From assembly GCA_022846095.1 (NCBI GenBank), contig AP025583.1, forward strand, positions 2,666,001 through 2,730,000: 64,000 nucleotides of DNA. The letters are read 5' to 3'. The translations under genes were made by a program, and so were the position numbers. The stretch comes from Oscillospiraceae bacterium (GTDB taxonomy: Bacteria > Bacillota > Clostridia > Oscillospirales > Oscillospiraceae). How positions within the stretch are numbered: position 1 is the first letter of the stretch; each line of letters opens with the position of its first letter. The notes beneath the pieces are model-generated. The model did no database searches, was not told where the DNA came from, and was given only the letters and a program-made list of their open reading frames with translations. Below are positions 36,607 to 44,510 of the stretch, in pieces.

Positions 36607-38067
36607 TCACCGGTAGAACGCCGCCACTTCCTCCCGCTCGTCCAGATGGCGCTGCACGCCGTCGATCTCCTGGTAGGTCTCGTGCCCCTTCCCGGCCAGG
36701 AGGATCACGTCCCCGGCCTGGGCGTGGGAGAGGGCGTAGTGGATGGCGCGGCGGCGGTCGGGCTCCACCACGTAGGGGGCGCAGCCCCCCTCCATGCGCT
36801 CCATGCCCTCCAGGATGTCGTCGATGATGGCCTCCGGCTCCTCGGTGCGGGGGTTATCGGAGGTGAGGATCACGAAGTCGGCCAGCGTCCCCGCCACCGC
36901 CCCCATCAGGGGGCGCTTGGTGCGGTCCCGGTCCCCGCCGCAGCCGAAGAGGCACACCACCCGCCCGGCGGTGAAGTCCCGCACGGTGGTGAGGATGTTC
37001 TCCAGCGCGTCCGGGGAGTGGGCGTAGTCGATGATAACCGTATACGCGCCGTGTGGGGTGGGCACCACCTCCACCCTGCCCTTCACGCCCTGGGCCCCGG
37101 CCAGGGCGGCGGCCACGGGGGCCGGCTCCAGCCCCAGCGCCAGGGCGCAGGCGATCACCCCCAGGGCGTTGTAGATGGTAAAGCCGCCCGGGATGGGCAG
37201 GCGCACCCGCTGGATGGCCCCCCGGGCCACCGCCTCGAACTCCACATGTCCCGGGAAAAGCCGGATGTTCTTGGCGGTCAAATCGGCCTCGTCCTTGTTC
37301 TCCGAGTAGGTAAACTTGGGGCACTCCACGCGCTGCGCGTACCAGCGCCCCGCCTCGTCGTCCAGGTTGAGCACCGCCATCCCGCACTGGCGGAAGAGCA
37401 GCCCCTTGGCGTCCCGGTAGGCCTCCATGGTCTTGTGGAAGTCCAGGTGGTCCCGGGTGAGGTTGGTGAAGATGCCCGCCGCGAAGGGGATGCCGTCCAC
37501 CCGGTGGAGCGCCAGCGCGTGGGAGGAGACCTCCATCACCACGTGGGTGCAGCCCGCGTCGGCCATCTCCCGCAGCAGCTTCTGCACCTCCCAGGACTCG
37601 GGGGTGGTGCGGTGGGCGGGGAGCGCCCGCGCCCCGATCATGTTCTGGTTGGTGCCGATGAGGCCCACCCTGGCCCCCAGCACCTCCTCCAGCACCCCCT
37701 TCATCAGGTAGGTGGTGGTGGTCTTGCCGTTGGTGCCCGTGACGCCGATGACCGTCAGCGCCCGGGCCGGGTGGCCGAACCAGTTGGCGGACACCCGGGC
37801 CAGGGCGGCCCGGGCGTCGGCGGTGACCAGCCAGGGGCCCTCCCCCCCGGGGGCGCGCTGGCACAGCACCGCCGCCGCCCCCAGCTCCAGGGCCTCCTGA
37901 ATATAGCCGTGTCCGTCGGTCTTGTAGCCCGGCAGCGCCACGAAAAGGCAGCCGGGGGTCAGTGTGCGGGTATCATAGCATATTCCTGAAATTTCCACTT
38001 CCTGTGCGGGGAGGCCCCCCGCTAGGGGGACGCCCTCCAATATCGCTTCCAGTGTCAATGCTGTCAC
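36607..38067 (-). CDS. murE: UDP-MurNAc-tripeptide synthetase (meso-DAP type)
   Basis: 486-residue Mur ligase. The ATP site is GVTGTNGKTTTTYL (~108) and the amino-acid specificity loop reads DNPRTEEP (~405). DNPR is the family signature for adding meso-diaminopimelate rather than lysine, so the cell wall is predicted to be of DAP type. The gene is coupled to the PBP gene upstream (18-base gap). It lies upstream of repeat copy E instead of directly upstream of murF. Confidence 0.93.
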   Translation of the reverse strand: MTALTLEAILEGVPLAGGLPAQEVEISGICYDTRTLTPGCLFVALPGYKTDGHGYIQEALELGAAAVLCQRAPGGEGPWLVTADARAALARVSANWFGHPARALTVIGVTGTNGKTTTTYLMKGVLEEVLGARVGLIGTNQNMIGARALPAHRTTPESWEVQKLLREMADAGCTHVVMEVSSHALALHRVDGIPFAAGIFTNLTRDHLDFHKTMEAYRDAKGLLFRQCGMAVLNLDDEAGRWYAQRVECPKFTYSENKDEADLTAKNIRLFPGHVEFEAVARGAIQRVRLPIPGGFTIYNALGVIACALALGLEPAPVAAALAGAQGVKGRVEVVPTPHGAYTVIIDYAHSPDALENILTTVRDFTAGRVVCLFGCGGDRDRTKRPLMGAVAGTLADFVILTSDNPRTEEPEAIIDDILEGMERMEGGCAPYVVEPDRRRAIHYALSHAQAGDVILLAGKGHETYQEIDGVQRHLDEREEVAAFYR

Positions 38068-38085
38068 CCCTAAATCAATATGCTG

Positions 38086-40458
38086 TTACAGGCCGGTGCT
38101 GGTGCCGCCGCCGGTGGCGTTCTGGAGGAAGGAGACCTCCACCACGGTGCCCGCGGGCACCTGGGTGCCCGCCGCCACCGTCTGGGTCACGGCCTTGCTG
38201 TCGGCGTCCGTGTCGCCGCTGAGCTTCATGTACAGCCCCAGCTCGGACAGGGCGCTCTTGGCCTGGGCGGGGGTCTTGCCCGTCAGGTCGGGCACCTCCA
38301 CCAGCTCGGTGGACGGCTGCTCGCCCATGTAGAGCACCACCTTGCTCCCGCCGGGGATGGAGGCCCCCTGGGCCGGGATCTGGGCGGTGACGGTCTCGCC
38401 GTCGCCCACGGTGCGCACGTCCAGGTTGGCCTTCTGCAGGGCGGCGGTGGCGTCGGAGAGGCCCATGCCCACCAGGCTGGGCACCAGGGTGTCGGCCGCC
38501 ATGAGCTCCTCGGCGGAGTACTGCTTCTCCACGCCCATGTAGTCCATGATGTCGCCCAGCAGCTCGCCGGCCATCTTGGCGGCCATGTTGCCGCCGCTGA
38601 TGTACCAGCCGCCCGAGGTGTAGTTGCTGCCCGGGGAGACCGGCTTGGGGTTGTCGTAGGCCAGCAGGATGACCACCTGCGGATCGTCCGCCGGGGCGAA
38701 GCCCAGGAAGGAGACGATGGTGCGGTTTTTGTCCAGGGTCTGGGAGGAGCCGGTCTTGCCGCCGATGCGGTAGCCCGCCACGTAGGCCTTGTGGCCGGTG
38801 CCGTCCTTGACCACGCCCTCCAGGATGGTGCGGCAGTGCTCGCTGGTCTCCTCGCTGATCACCTGGCGCACCTCGGTGGGCTCGGTATGCCGGATCATGT
38901 TTCCGTCGGGGTCGGTGATTGACTCCAGCACGTAGGGCTGCATCAGGTGGCCCCCGTTGATGACGGCGGAGGCCGCCGTGATCATCTGGATGGGGGTGAC
39001 CTGGAAGCGCTGGCCGAAGGAGGCGGTGGCCAGGGAGGTCAGGCCGTTGGGACTGGTGAACTCATCCCGGGGCCAGATCAGGCTGCTGGTGTCCATCTCG
39101 CCCTGCATGTCGATGCCGGTCTTCTGGAGGAAGCCGAAGTCCTCCAGGTAGTCGTAGAACTTCTCCGCCCCCAGCTTCTGGCCGATGCTGATAAAGGCCG
39201 GGTTGCAGGAGTTTGCCACCGCCTTGGCCAGGTTCTGCACCCCGTGGCCCGGCGCGCGCTTGGAGCACTTGATGTCCCAGCCGCCCACGTTGACCACGCC
39301 GGTGCAGGTGAAGGAGGTGTTGTCGTTCACCACGCCCTCCTCCAGCGCCGCGGCCAGCACCACGGACTTGAAGGTGGAGCCGGGCTCGTAGGTGTCGGTG
39401 ATGGCCTTGTTGCGCCACTGGGAGTACAGGGCGTTGGTCTCGGCCGCCTGCACCTCGTTCTCCTCGGTGGACGGGTCGTCGGTGATCCCCGCCAGGGCGG
39501 CCAGGAGCTGGGGGTCCTCCACCGTCCAGGGCTGGTTGAGGTCGTAGGTGGGGGAGTTGGCCCAGGCCAGGATGGCCCCGGTCTTGGGGTCCATGGCGAT
39601 GGCGAAGCCGCCATTCTGCACGTCGAAGGCGGCGATGCCCTCCTCCAGGACGCGCTCGCAGAAGGACTGGATGGTGGCGTCCAGGGTGATGGTCAGGTTG
39701 TTGCCGTCAGTGGCGTCGTAGTAGTCCTCGAAGCGGTAGAGCATCTGCTTGCCCGAGCCGTCCTTGGCGGTGACCACCCGCCCGGTCTGCCCGGCCAGCT
39801 CCCCCTCGTACAGGGCCTCCAGGCCGTAGGCCCCCTTGTTGTCGTCGTTGGGGTTGACCCAGCCGATGACCTGGGCGGCCAGGCTGCCGTAGGGGTAGTA
39901 CCGCTTGGTGGTGGGCGGCAGCACGATGGAGTTGGACAGGTGGTTTTCCACAATGAACGCGTTGACCGCGTCGGACTCCTCCTTCTCCACCCGCCACTTG
40001 AGCACCTCGTACCGGGAGTTGGTCTTGGCCAGGCGGGTGAGGATCTTGTCCTTGTCCAGATCCAGGATCCGGGCCAGGTTCTCCGCCACGAACTCGTTGG
40101 TGGGCTCCGGGTAGTCCGGCTTCTTGCCCTTCTCCACCAGCTCGGCGTACTTCGCCTGCACGGTTTTCAGGTCGGCGGGCGACAGGATTACGTTGTACAC
40201 CGTGGCGCTCATGGCCAGGGTGTTGCCCTGGCTGTCGTAGATATACCCCCGGTTGGCCGACACGGTGAGGTCGTCGGTCTGCTGGTCGATGGCCCTGGAC
40301 TCGTAGTAGTCGTGGTTGGCGATCTGGATCTCGTACAGCTTCCCCAGCAGGGGCACGAAGGCCACCACCCCCAGAAGGATCATCAGAAAGAGGGTGCGGC
40401 CCAAAATGGTGCGGTTGGCGCGCCGGTCCGGCTGCTGGCTTTTTTTGTCTGTTTTCAT
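38086..40458 (-). CDS. Class B penicillin-binding protein with two PASTA domains (FtsI/SpoVD type)
   Basis: 790 residues: cytoplasmic basic start, one membrane helix (~20-42), dimerisation domain, transpeptidase domain with STFK (~357), SCN (~405) and KTGSSQ (~549), then two PASTA repeats (~668-728 and ~732-785) and a Gly-rich end. The transpeptidase cross-links septal or spore wall. PASTA repeats and position after the FtsL-like gene fit both FtsI and the sporulation paralogue SpoVD; the window does not decide between them. A strong hairpin lies just before its start. Confidence 0.9.
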   Translation of the reverse strand: MKTDKKSQQPDRRANRTILGRTLFLMILLGVVAFVPLLGKLYEIQIANHDYYESRAIDQQTDDLTVSANRGYIYDSQGNTLAMSATVYNVILSPADLKTVQAKYAELVEKGKKPDYPEPTNEFVAENLARILDLDKDKILTRLAKTNSRYEVLKWRVEKEESDAVNAFIVENHLSNSIVLPPTTKRYYPYGSLAAQVIGWVNPNDDNKGAYGLEALYEGELAGQTGRVVTAKDGSGKQMLYRFEDYYDATDGNNLTITLDATIQSFCERVLEEGIAAFDVQNGGFAIAMDPKTGAILAWANSPTYDLNQPWTVEDPQLLAALAGITDDPSTEENEVQAAETNALYSQWRNKAITDTYEPGSTFKSVVLAAALEEGVVNDNTSFTCTGVVNVGGWDIKCSKRAPGHGVQNLAKAVANSCNPAFISIGQKLGAEKFYDYLEDFGFLQKTGIDMQGEMDTSSLIWPRDEFTSPNGLTSLATASFGQRFQVTPIQMITAASAVINGGHLMQPYVLESITDPDGNMIRHTEPTEVRQVISEETSEHCRTILEGVVKDGTGHKAYVAGYRIGGKTGSSQTLDKNRTIVSFLGFAPADDPQVVILLAYDNPKPVSPGSNYTSGGWYISGGNMAAKMAGELLGDIMDYMGVEKQYSAEELMAADTLVPSLVGMGLSDATAALQKANLDVRTVGDGETVTAQIPAQGASIPGGSKVVLYMGEQPSTELVEVPDLTGKTPAQAKSALSELGLYMKLSGDTDADSKAVTQTVAAGTQVPAGTVVEVSFLQNATGGGTSTGL

Positions 40459-40482
40459 CGTTTCCTCCCTGGAATACCGCGT

Positions 40483-40519
40483 GAGGGCGTAAGAAAAAAG
40501 AACTTTTTCTTACGCCCTC
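40483..40519 (-). terminator. Strong hairpin between ftsL-like gene and PBP gene
   Basis: On the minus strand GAGGGCGTAAGAAAAA pairs with TTTTTCTTACGCCCTC around a six-base loop. The T run is inside the stem, so it could act as a partial terminator or as an RNA-stabilising structure, setting lower expression for downstream genes. Confidence 0.55.
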
Positions 40520-40588
40520 GCTCTGGAGGCTGCCTGCTTGCACAGCCCTTTTTTCTATTTGGGGTTGCAAAATACTATATGGCGGGGA

Positions 40589-41143
40589 TCACTTAAAATA
40601 TTCCACAACGTCGCCGCAGATCTCCTTGATGCTCTCCAGCGCCCCGGCCACGCCCTTTACGGGCTTGTCCTCCCGGAAGAAGGTCACGCTGTCGGGCTCG
40701 GACAGGTCCACGTAGAAGATCTGGCCCTCCTGGGGCTTGACCATGGCACCGCTGCCGGTCATGCTGCGCTCCACGGTGGTCAGGTCGTAGGCCAACTCGT
40801 ACTGGGCCCGCAGGCGGGCCTCCTCGGTGCGCAGCTCGGTCATCTGGCTGCGCAGGGCCCCCACCTGGTCGGCGGTCTGGGCCAGCTGCACGTAGCTCAG
40901 CAGCAGCAGCACGGCGAACACGCCCACGGCCAGAAAGCCCACCACGGCGAACACCGACACCTGCCCGGCCTCCCGCACGCGGACCTTGGGCCGCTCCAGC
41001 GCCCGCTCTCTGGGCAGCTGGGCCGGGCGGGGGCGGAGGACCTCCTCCCGCTCAAGCTGGCGGGCCGCGGAGCCGTCGTAGGCGGTGTAGGGCACACGGC
41101 CGTAGCCGTCATATCTGGTTTTGCGCTTGGCCATCTCAGCCAT
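40589..41143 (-). CDS. FtsL-like division protein
   Basis: 184 residues: a long basic cytoplasmic part (~65), one membrane helix (VSVFAVVGFLAVGVFAVLLLLSYVQL) and a coiled coil (QTADQVGALRSQMTELRTEEARLRAQYE), the FtsL/DivIC plan. It sits between rsmH and the PBP gene, the canonical ftsL position. The usual FtsL is shorter; the extra C-terminal 60 residues are unexplained. I chose the ATG at 41143, eight bases from GGGAG; two ATGs nearby are out of frame or have poorer spacing. Confidence 0.75.
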   Translation of the reverse strand: MAEMAKRKTRYDGYGRVPYTAYDGSAARQLEREEVLRPRPAQLPRERALERPKVRVREAGQVSVFAVVGFLAVGVFAVLLLLSYVQLAQTADQVGALRSQMTELRTEEARLRAQYELAYDLTTVERSMTGSGAMVKPQEGQIFYVDLSEPDSVTFFREDKPVKGVAGALESIKEICGDVVEYFK

Positions 41144-41199
41144 GCATGTCACTCCCAACTCTTTTCCCGTCCCCCTCTTGGGGGCGCGGGGTCAACACC

Positions 41200-42138
41200 T
41201 CAGATTTTTTCCGCCACCCGCAGCTTGGCGCTGCGCGCGCGGGGGTTTTCCGCCAGCTCCCCCGGGCCCGAGACGATGGGCTTGCGGGTGACCAGCCTCA
41301 CCTGCGGCCTTTTCCCGCACACACACACGGGGAAATCCGGCGGACAGGTGCAGCCCTTGGCAAAGGCCGCCAGAGCGTTTTTCACGATGCGGTCCTCCAG
41401 CGAGTGGAAGGAGATCACGCACAGGCGGCCGCCCGGATTCAGGCGGGGCACCGCCGCGTTCACCATGCGGTCCACGGCGGACAGCTCGTCGTTCACCGCG
41501 ATGCGGATGGCCTGGAAGGTGCGCTTGGCGGGGTGCTGCTTCTCCCGCAGGGCCTGGCCCGGCATGGCCGACTTGATGACCTCCACCAGCTCCAGGGTGG
41601 TCTCTATCGGGCGCTGGTCCCTGACCCGGACGATGGCCGCCGCAATCGCGGGCGCGTACCGTTCCTCGCCGTACTGGTAGAAAATCCGCCGCAGCTCCTC
41701 CTGGGGCCACCCGTTTACCACCGTCCGGGCCGTCAGGGTGTCGCTTTTGTCCATTCTCATGTCCAGGGGGGCGTCCGCCATATAGGAGAAGCCCCGGCTG
41801 GCGTCGTCGAGCTGGGGGGAGGACACCCCCAGGTCGAAGAGCATCCCGTCCACCGCCTCCAGGCCCAGCTTGTCCAGGATGCCGTCCAGATCCGCAAAAT
41901 TGCCGTGGACCAGGGTCACGCGGTCCATCCACCGGGAGAGCCTGTCCCCCGCCGCGTCCAGCGCGGCCTGGTCCCGGTCCACGCAGATCAGCCGGCCCGT
42001 GTCCAGGCGCGCCGCGATCTCCCGGGAGTGGCCCGCCCGGCCCAGGGTGCCGTCCAGGTAAATTCCGCCGGGCCGGATGTTCAGGCCCTCGATGCACTCG
42101 TCCAACAGGACGGGGTTATGGGTCAGCTCCATACTCAT
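41200..42138 (-). CDS. rsmH: 16S rRNA (cytosine-N4) methyltransferase RsmH
   Basis: 312 residues, methylates C1402 of 16S rRNA. Motifs: HNPVLLDECIEGL (residue 7), YLDGTLGRAGHS (~27), FDLGVSSPQLDDASRGFSY (~101) and ISFHSLEDRIVKNAL (~224). A C-rich insert, CTCPPDFPVCVCGKRP (~246), is typical of Firmicute RsmH. It starts one base after the mraZ stop. Confidence 0.95.
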   Translation of the reverse strand: MSMELTHNPVLLDECIEGLNIRPGGIYLDGTLGRAGHSREIAARLDTGRLICVDRDQAALDAAGDRLSRWMDRVTLVHGNFADLDGILDKLGLEAVDGMLFDLGVSSPQLDDASRGFSYMADAPLDMRMDKSDTLTARTVVNGWPQEELRRIFYQYGEERYAPAIAAAIVRVRDQRPIETTLELVEVIKSAMPGQALREKQHPAKRTFQAIRIAVNDELSAVDRMVNAAVPRLNPGGRLCVISFHSLEDRIVKNALAAFAKGCTCPPDFPVCVCGKRPQVRLVTRKPIVSGPGELAENPRARSAKLRVAEKI

Positions 42139-42139
42139 A

Positions 42140-42556
42140 TCAGAACCCCAGGGCCTCCATGCAGGCGGCCATCTTCTCCGGGGTCATCTCCTCTTCCTCC
42201 TGGGCCTGCCAGGTCTCCTTGCTCCAGACCTCCGCCCGGTCGTTGACGCCGATGATCACCGCGTCCTTGTCCAGCGCCGCGTACCTGCGCAGCTTCTGGG
42301 GCACCACGATGCGGCCCTGGCTGTCCAGCTCGCACTTGACGGCGTTGGCGAAGAGCACGCGCATGGCCTTGGACTGGCTCATGGGCAGGGAGGCGAACTT
42401 TTCGGTAAAGCGGTCCCAGGTCTCCTGGGGGTAGATGGCCAGGCACGCGTCCACGCCCATGGCCAGGTAGAAGGTGACGCCCAGCTCCTCCCGGAGCTTG
42501 GCGGGGATGAACAGTCGGCCCTTGGCGTCCAGGCTGTGCTCGTAGGTGCCGGTCAT
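42140..42556 (-). CDS. mraZ: Transcriptional regulator MraZ
   Basis: 138 residues with two AbrB-like repeats, MTGTYEHSLDAKGRLFIPAKLR at the N-terminus and CELDSQGRIVVPQKLRRY (~75). MraZ forms rings and binds GTGGG repeats in front of its own operon. It is the first gene of the division cluster. I chose the ATG at 42556; a GTG three codons upstream (42565) is also possible. The GTGGG boxes are present upstream. Confidence 0.92.
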   Translation of the reverse strand: MTGTYEHSLDAKGRLFIPAKLREELGVTFYLAMGVDACLAIYPQETWDRFTEKFASLPMSQSKAMRVLFANAVKCELDSQGRIVVPQKLRRYAALDKDAVIIGVNDRAEVWSKETWQAQEEEEMTPEKMAACMEALGF

Positions 42557-42560
42557 CCTG

Positions 42561-42658
42561 CTCACTTCCCCCCACTTTACTTTTTTCTAAAGGGCTTTTG
42601 CCCCACTTCGCCCCACTCTTACGTTAACCAGTATAAATGCTGCGCTCCATAATTGCAA
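42561..42658 (-). promoter_or_regulatory. Division-cluster promoter with MraZ boxes
   Basis: On the minus strand TTGCAA (42653-42658), 17 bases, TATACT (42630-42635). Just downstream of the start site come GTGGGGCGAAGTGGGG (42601-42616) and GTGGGGGGAAGTGAG (42561-42575), that is two pairs of GTGGG/GTGAG boxes with a period of 10 bases within each pair. This is the form of MraZ operators, placed to block transcription after the start. Confidence 0.82.
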
Positions 42659-42842
42659 TAGTTTTTTCGCTCTTTTTTCAGAAAAAAGAGCGGCTTTTTG
42701 AAAGAAAAAGCTCACTTTTCAGTATTAAAACATACGTTCGATAACAACTGGTTACAAATAATTTCATCCAATTCTACGATTATGTTTCCGGATCCCCCCG
42801 TAGGTTGCGTTTTTAGTCATTATGTAACCCCATATCTGGTGA
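42659..42842. other. Intergenic spacer upstream of mraZ promoter
   Basis: AT-richer than its surroundings. It holds one perfect hairpin, CGCTCTTTTTT / AAAAAAGAGCG (42668-42692), followed by GCTTTTTG on the plus strand, the form of a terminator, though no plus-strand gene ends here. Nothing else recognisable was seen. Confidence 0.5.
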
Positions 42843-42902
42843 GGTCACAGCAAAGCCCCGGGCGCGCGCCGTTTGGCGCGCGCCCGGGGCTTTGCTGTGA
42901 CC
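42843..42902. repeat. Perfect 60-base palindrome (28-base arms, 4-base loop)
   Basis: The arm begins GGTCACAGCAAAGCCCCGGG and continues CGCGCGCC; the loop is GTTT; the second arm is the exact complement. No mismatch occurs in 28 pairs. There is no adjoining T run, so it is not an ordinary terminator. Such palindromes extrude as cruciforms and are cut by SbcCD in other bacteria, so its perfect state implies recent origin or selection. Confidence 0.9.
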
Positions 42903-42969
42903 TGTTAATTGCTCTTTGTGGTGAGCCGCCCGGCCCGCATATTATAGTATGAAAACTCACCACGCCCCC

Positions 42970-42993
42970 CTCCGCGGGCGGGCGCCCGCGGAG
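42970..42993. repeat. Short perfect GC hairpin
   Basis: CTCCGCGGGC / GCCCGCGGAG with loop GGGC. It lies 68 bases from the 60-base palindrome. Between them GTGGTGAG (42920 region) and CTCACCAC (42955-42962) form a further 8-base inverted repeat. Confidence 0.75.
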
Positions 42994-43055
42994 TAACCAT
43001 GTCTCAAGTATCATTGTAAATAATTTTTCTTTCATTGTCAATGATAGTTTTGGCA

Positions 43056-43094
43056 TTTGCAATGCGTGGTCATCCCCCGTTTGCGCATTGTAAA
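43056..43094 (+). promoter_or_regulatory. Inverted repeat before small XRE gene, probable operator
   Basis: TTTGCAATGCG (43056-43066) and CGCATTGTAAA (43084-43094) pair at ten of eleven positions, 17 bases apart, and end 24 bases before the GTG start. The place and form suggest an autoregulatory XRE site. No confident -35/-10 pair was found here. Confidence 0.45.
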
Positions 43095-43118
43095 CTATAG
43101 ATGCAAAGGGGTGAGCGC

Positions 43119-43346
43119 GTGAAAAGCAAGTATAAGGCGTCCTACAAAATCGTCGGCTTTAATATCGCGTATTACCGGAAAATAGCCGGACTCACCCAGG
43201 AGGGCCTGGCTGAAAAGTCGGGATTGGATATTTCAACCATCAGCAAACTGGAGATTGCCCAGATAGGCGCAACGCTTGACACCCTCTATGACATCGCCGA
43301 CGCGCTGGGTGTGGACGCCTACAAGCTGCTGATGAATCCGAGATAG
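43119..43346 (+). CDS. Small XRE-family HTH regulator
   Basis: 75 residues, almost entirely one HTH domain (FNIAYYRKIAGLTQEGLAEKSGLDISTISKLE). No effector domain is present. I chose the GTG at 43119, seven bases from AAGGGG; an ATG six codons upstream lies on top of that ribosome site. It is isolated, with palindromes upstream and a terminator downstream, and is slightly more AT-rich than its neighbours. Its target is unknown, most likely its own promoter. Confidence 0.8.
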   Translation: MKSKYKASYKIVGFNIAYYRKIAGLTQEGLAEKSGLDISTISKLEIAQIGATLDTLYDIADALGVDAYKLLMNPR

Positions 43347-43358
43347 CGCAAACCCCGG

Positions 43359-43390
43359 CCCCTCCGCCCCTCATAGGGGAGGCTTTTTTT
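43359..43390 (+). terminator. Terminator of small XRE gene
   Basis: Stem CCTCCGCCCC / GGGGAGG with loop TCATA and a seven-base T run. Confidence 0.82.
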
Positions 43391-43397
43391 GCAGAAC

Positions 43398-43428
43398 AAG
43401 GGCCCGTGCGCGCCGCGCACGGGCCCTT
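43398..43428 (-). terminator. Terminator of the coaD-linked operon
   Basis: Perfect stem AAGGGCCCGTGCGCG and its complement directly after the ATPase-E-like gene. On the minus strand the tract after it is only TTGTTCTG, a weak T run. Confidence 0.6.
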
Positions 43429-43444
43429 CCTTTTGTCCTGAATC

Positions 43445-43951
43445 CTATTTCTCCTCGGCGGCGGCGTCGAACACCGTCCGCCCGCCGGCGGCCGCCTGGG
43501 CGGCGGCGCGGAAGCGGGATCGGGCCTTGGCCACCTCGTCCCTGGCCTCGCTCACGGCCTCCTCGGTGCGGCGCAGCGCGTCCTCGCAGTAGTCGTTGGC
43601 CACCCGGCGCAGCTCCCGGCTGCGCTCCTCCGCCTTGCGGACGATCTCGTTGCCCTTCTGCTTGGCCTGGGCCAGCAGCTCGTCCTCGGCCAGCATCTGC
43701 CGGGCCTGCTCCTCGGCCTGCTTGCGCATGAGCTCGGCCTCCCGCTTGGCGGAGGCCAGGTACTCGTTGCGGCTGGCCAGCAGCTTTTTGGCCTCGGACA
43801 GCTCCATGGGGAACTGGCCCCGGATCTCGTCCAGCAGATCCAGCGCCTTGTCCCGCTCGATGATACATTTCTCGCTGCTCAGGGGCAGCCCCTTCGCCTC
43901 GTCAATCAGCTCGTAGAGCATGTCCAGCAGTTCTTCCACTCCGGTTGCCAT
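43445..43951 (-). CDS. Coiled-coil protein resembling V/A-type ATPase subunit E
   Basis: 168 residues, almost wholly one long charged coiled coil with many Ala, Arg and Glu (SEAKKLLASRNEYLASAKRE to RRTEEAVSEARDEVAKARSR). Databases often label such proteins ATPase because of resemblance to stalk subunits, but no other ATP synthase gene is near. It follows coaD by 19 bases and is in its operon. The function is not known; a structural or septal role is possible. Confidence 0.7.
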   Translation of the reverse strand: MATGVEELLDMLYELIDEAKGLPLSSEKCIIERDKALDLLDEIRGQFPMELSEAKKLLASRNEYLASAKREAELMRKQAEEQARQMLAEDELLAQAKQKGNEIVRKAEERSRELRRVANDYCEDALRRTEEAVSEARDEVAKARSRFRAAAQAAAGGRTVFDAAAEEK

Positions 43952-43970
43952 CGTTAAACCTCCATGCGGC

Positions 43971-44465
43971 TCACAGGCCGCGCTTTTGCTTCATCCGCCC
44001 GTTCACGTCCGCGATGATCTCCCTGGGCACGAAGTCCGACAGATCCGCCCCGTACCACGCCATCTCCTTGACCACGCTGGAGCTGAGGTAGGTGTACTTC
44101 GCGCTGGAGGGCAGGAACATGGTGTCCAGCCTGGGGTTCAGCTTGCGGTTGATGAGGGCCATCTGGACCTCTTTTTCGTAGTCGGACACGGCCCGCAGAC
44201 CCTTGACCACGGCGCAGGCGTGCTTCTCCCGCGCGTAGTCGCTCAGCAGCCCGGAGGAGCGGTCCACCTCCACGTTGGGCAGCTTGGCCACCACCCGGCG
44301 GATCAGCTCCACCCGCTCGTCGGGGGTAAACAGGCCGCTGTTTTTATCCGAATTCGTCATCACGCAGACGATGAGCTTGTCAAAGCACACGGCGGCGCGC
44401 TTGACGATGTTCAGGTGGCCCAGTGTGATGGGGTCGAAGCTGCCGGGGTAAACGGCGGTTTTCAT
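43971..44465 (-). CDS. coaD: Phosphopantetheine adenylyltransferase
   Basis: 164 residues, fourth step of coenzyme A synthesis. Motifs: YPGSFDPITLGHLNIV (residue 5, with the T/HxGH site), KGLRAVSDYEKEVQMA (~85) and the C-terminal SSSVVKEMAWYGAD. The ATG at 44465 follows GGGGAGG; an extension upstream would cover that site. Neighbour of rsmD, as in most Firmicutes. Confidence 0.95.
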   Translation of the reverse strand: MKTAVYPGSFDPITLGHLNIVKRAAVCFDKLIVCVMTNSDKNSGLFTPDERVELIRRVVAKLPNVEVDRSSGLLSDYAREKHACAVVKGLRAVSDYEKEVQMALINRKLNPRLDTMFLPSSAKYTYLSSSVVKEMAWYGADLSDFVPREIIADVNGRMKQKRGL

Positions 44466-44510
44466 GGGTAAGCCTCCCCTTGCCCGGCGCGACAAGCAAG
44501 CCCAAACAAG

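Noticed and set aside
43445-43951. Part of a V-type ATP synthase
   Set aside because: Only a generic coiled coil; no other ATP synthase subunit in the window, and the context is coaD-rsmD.
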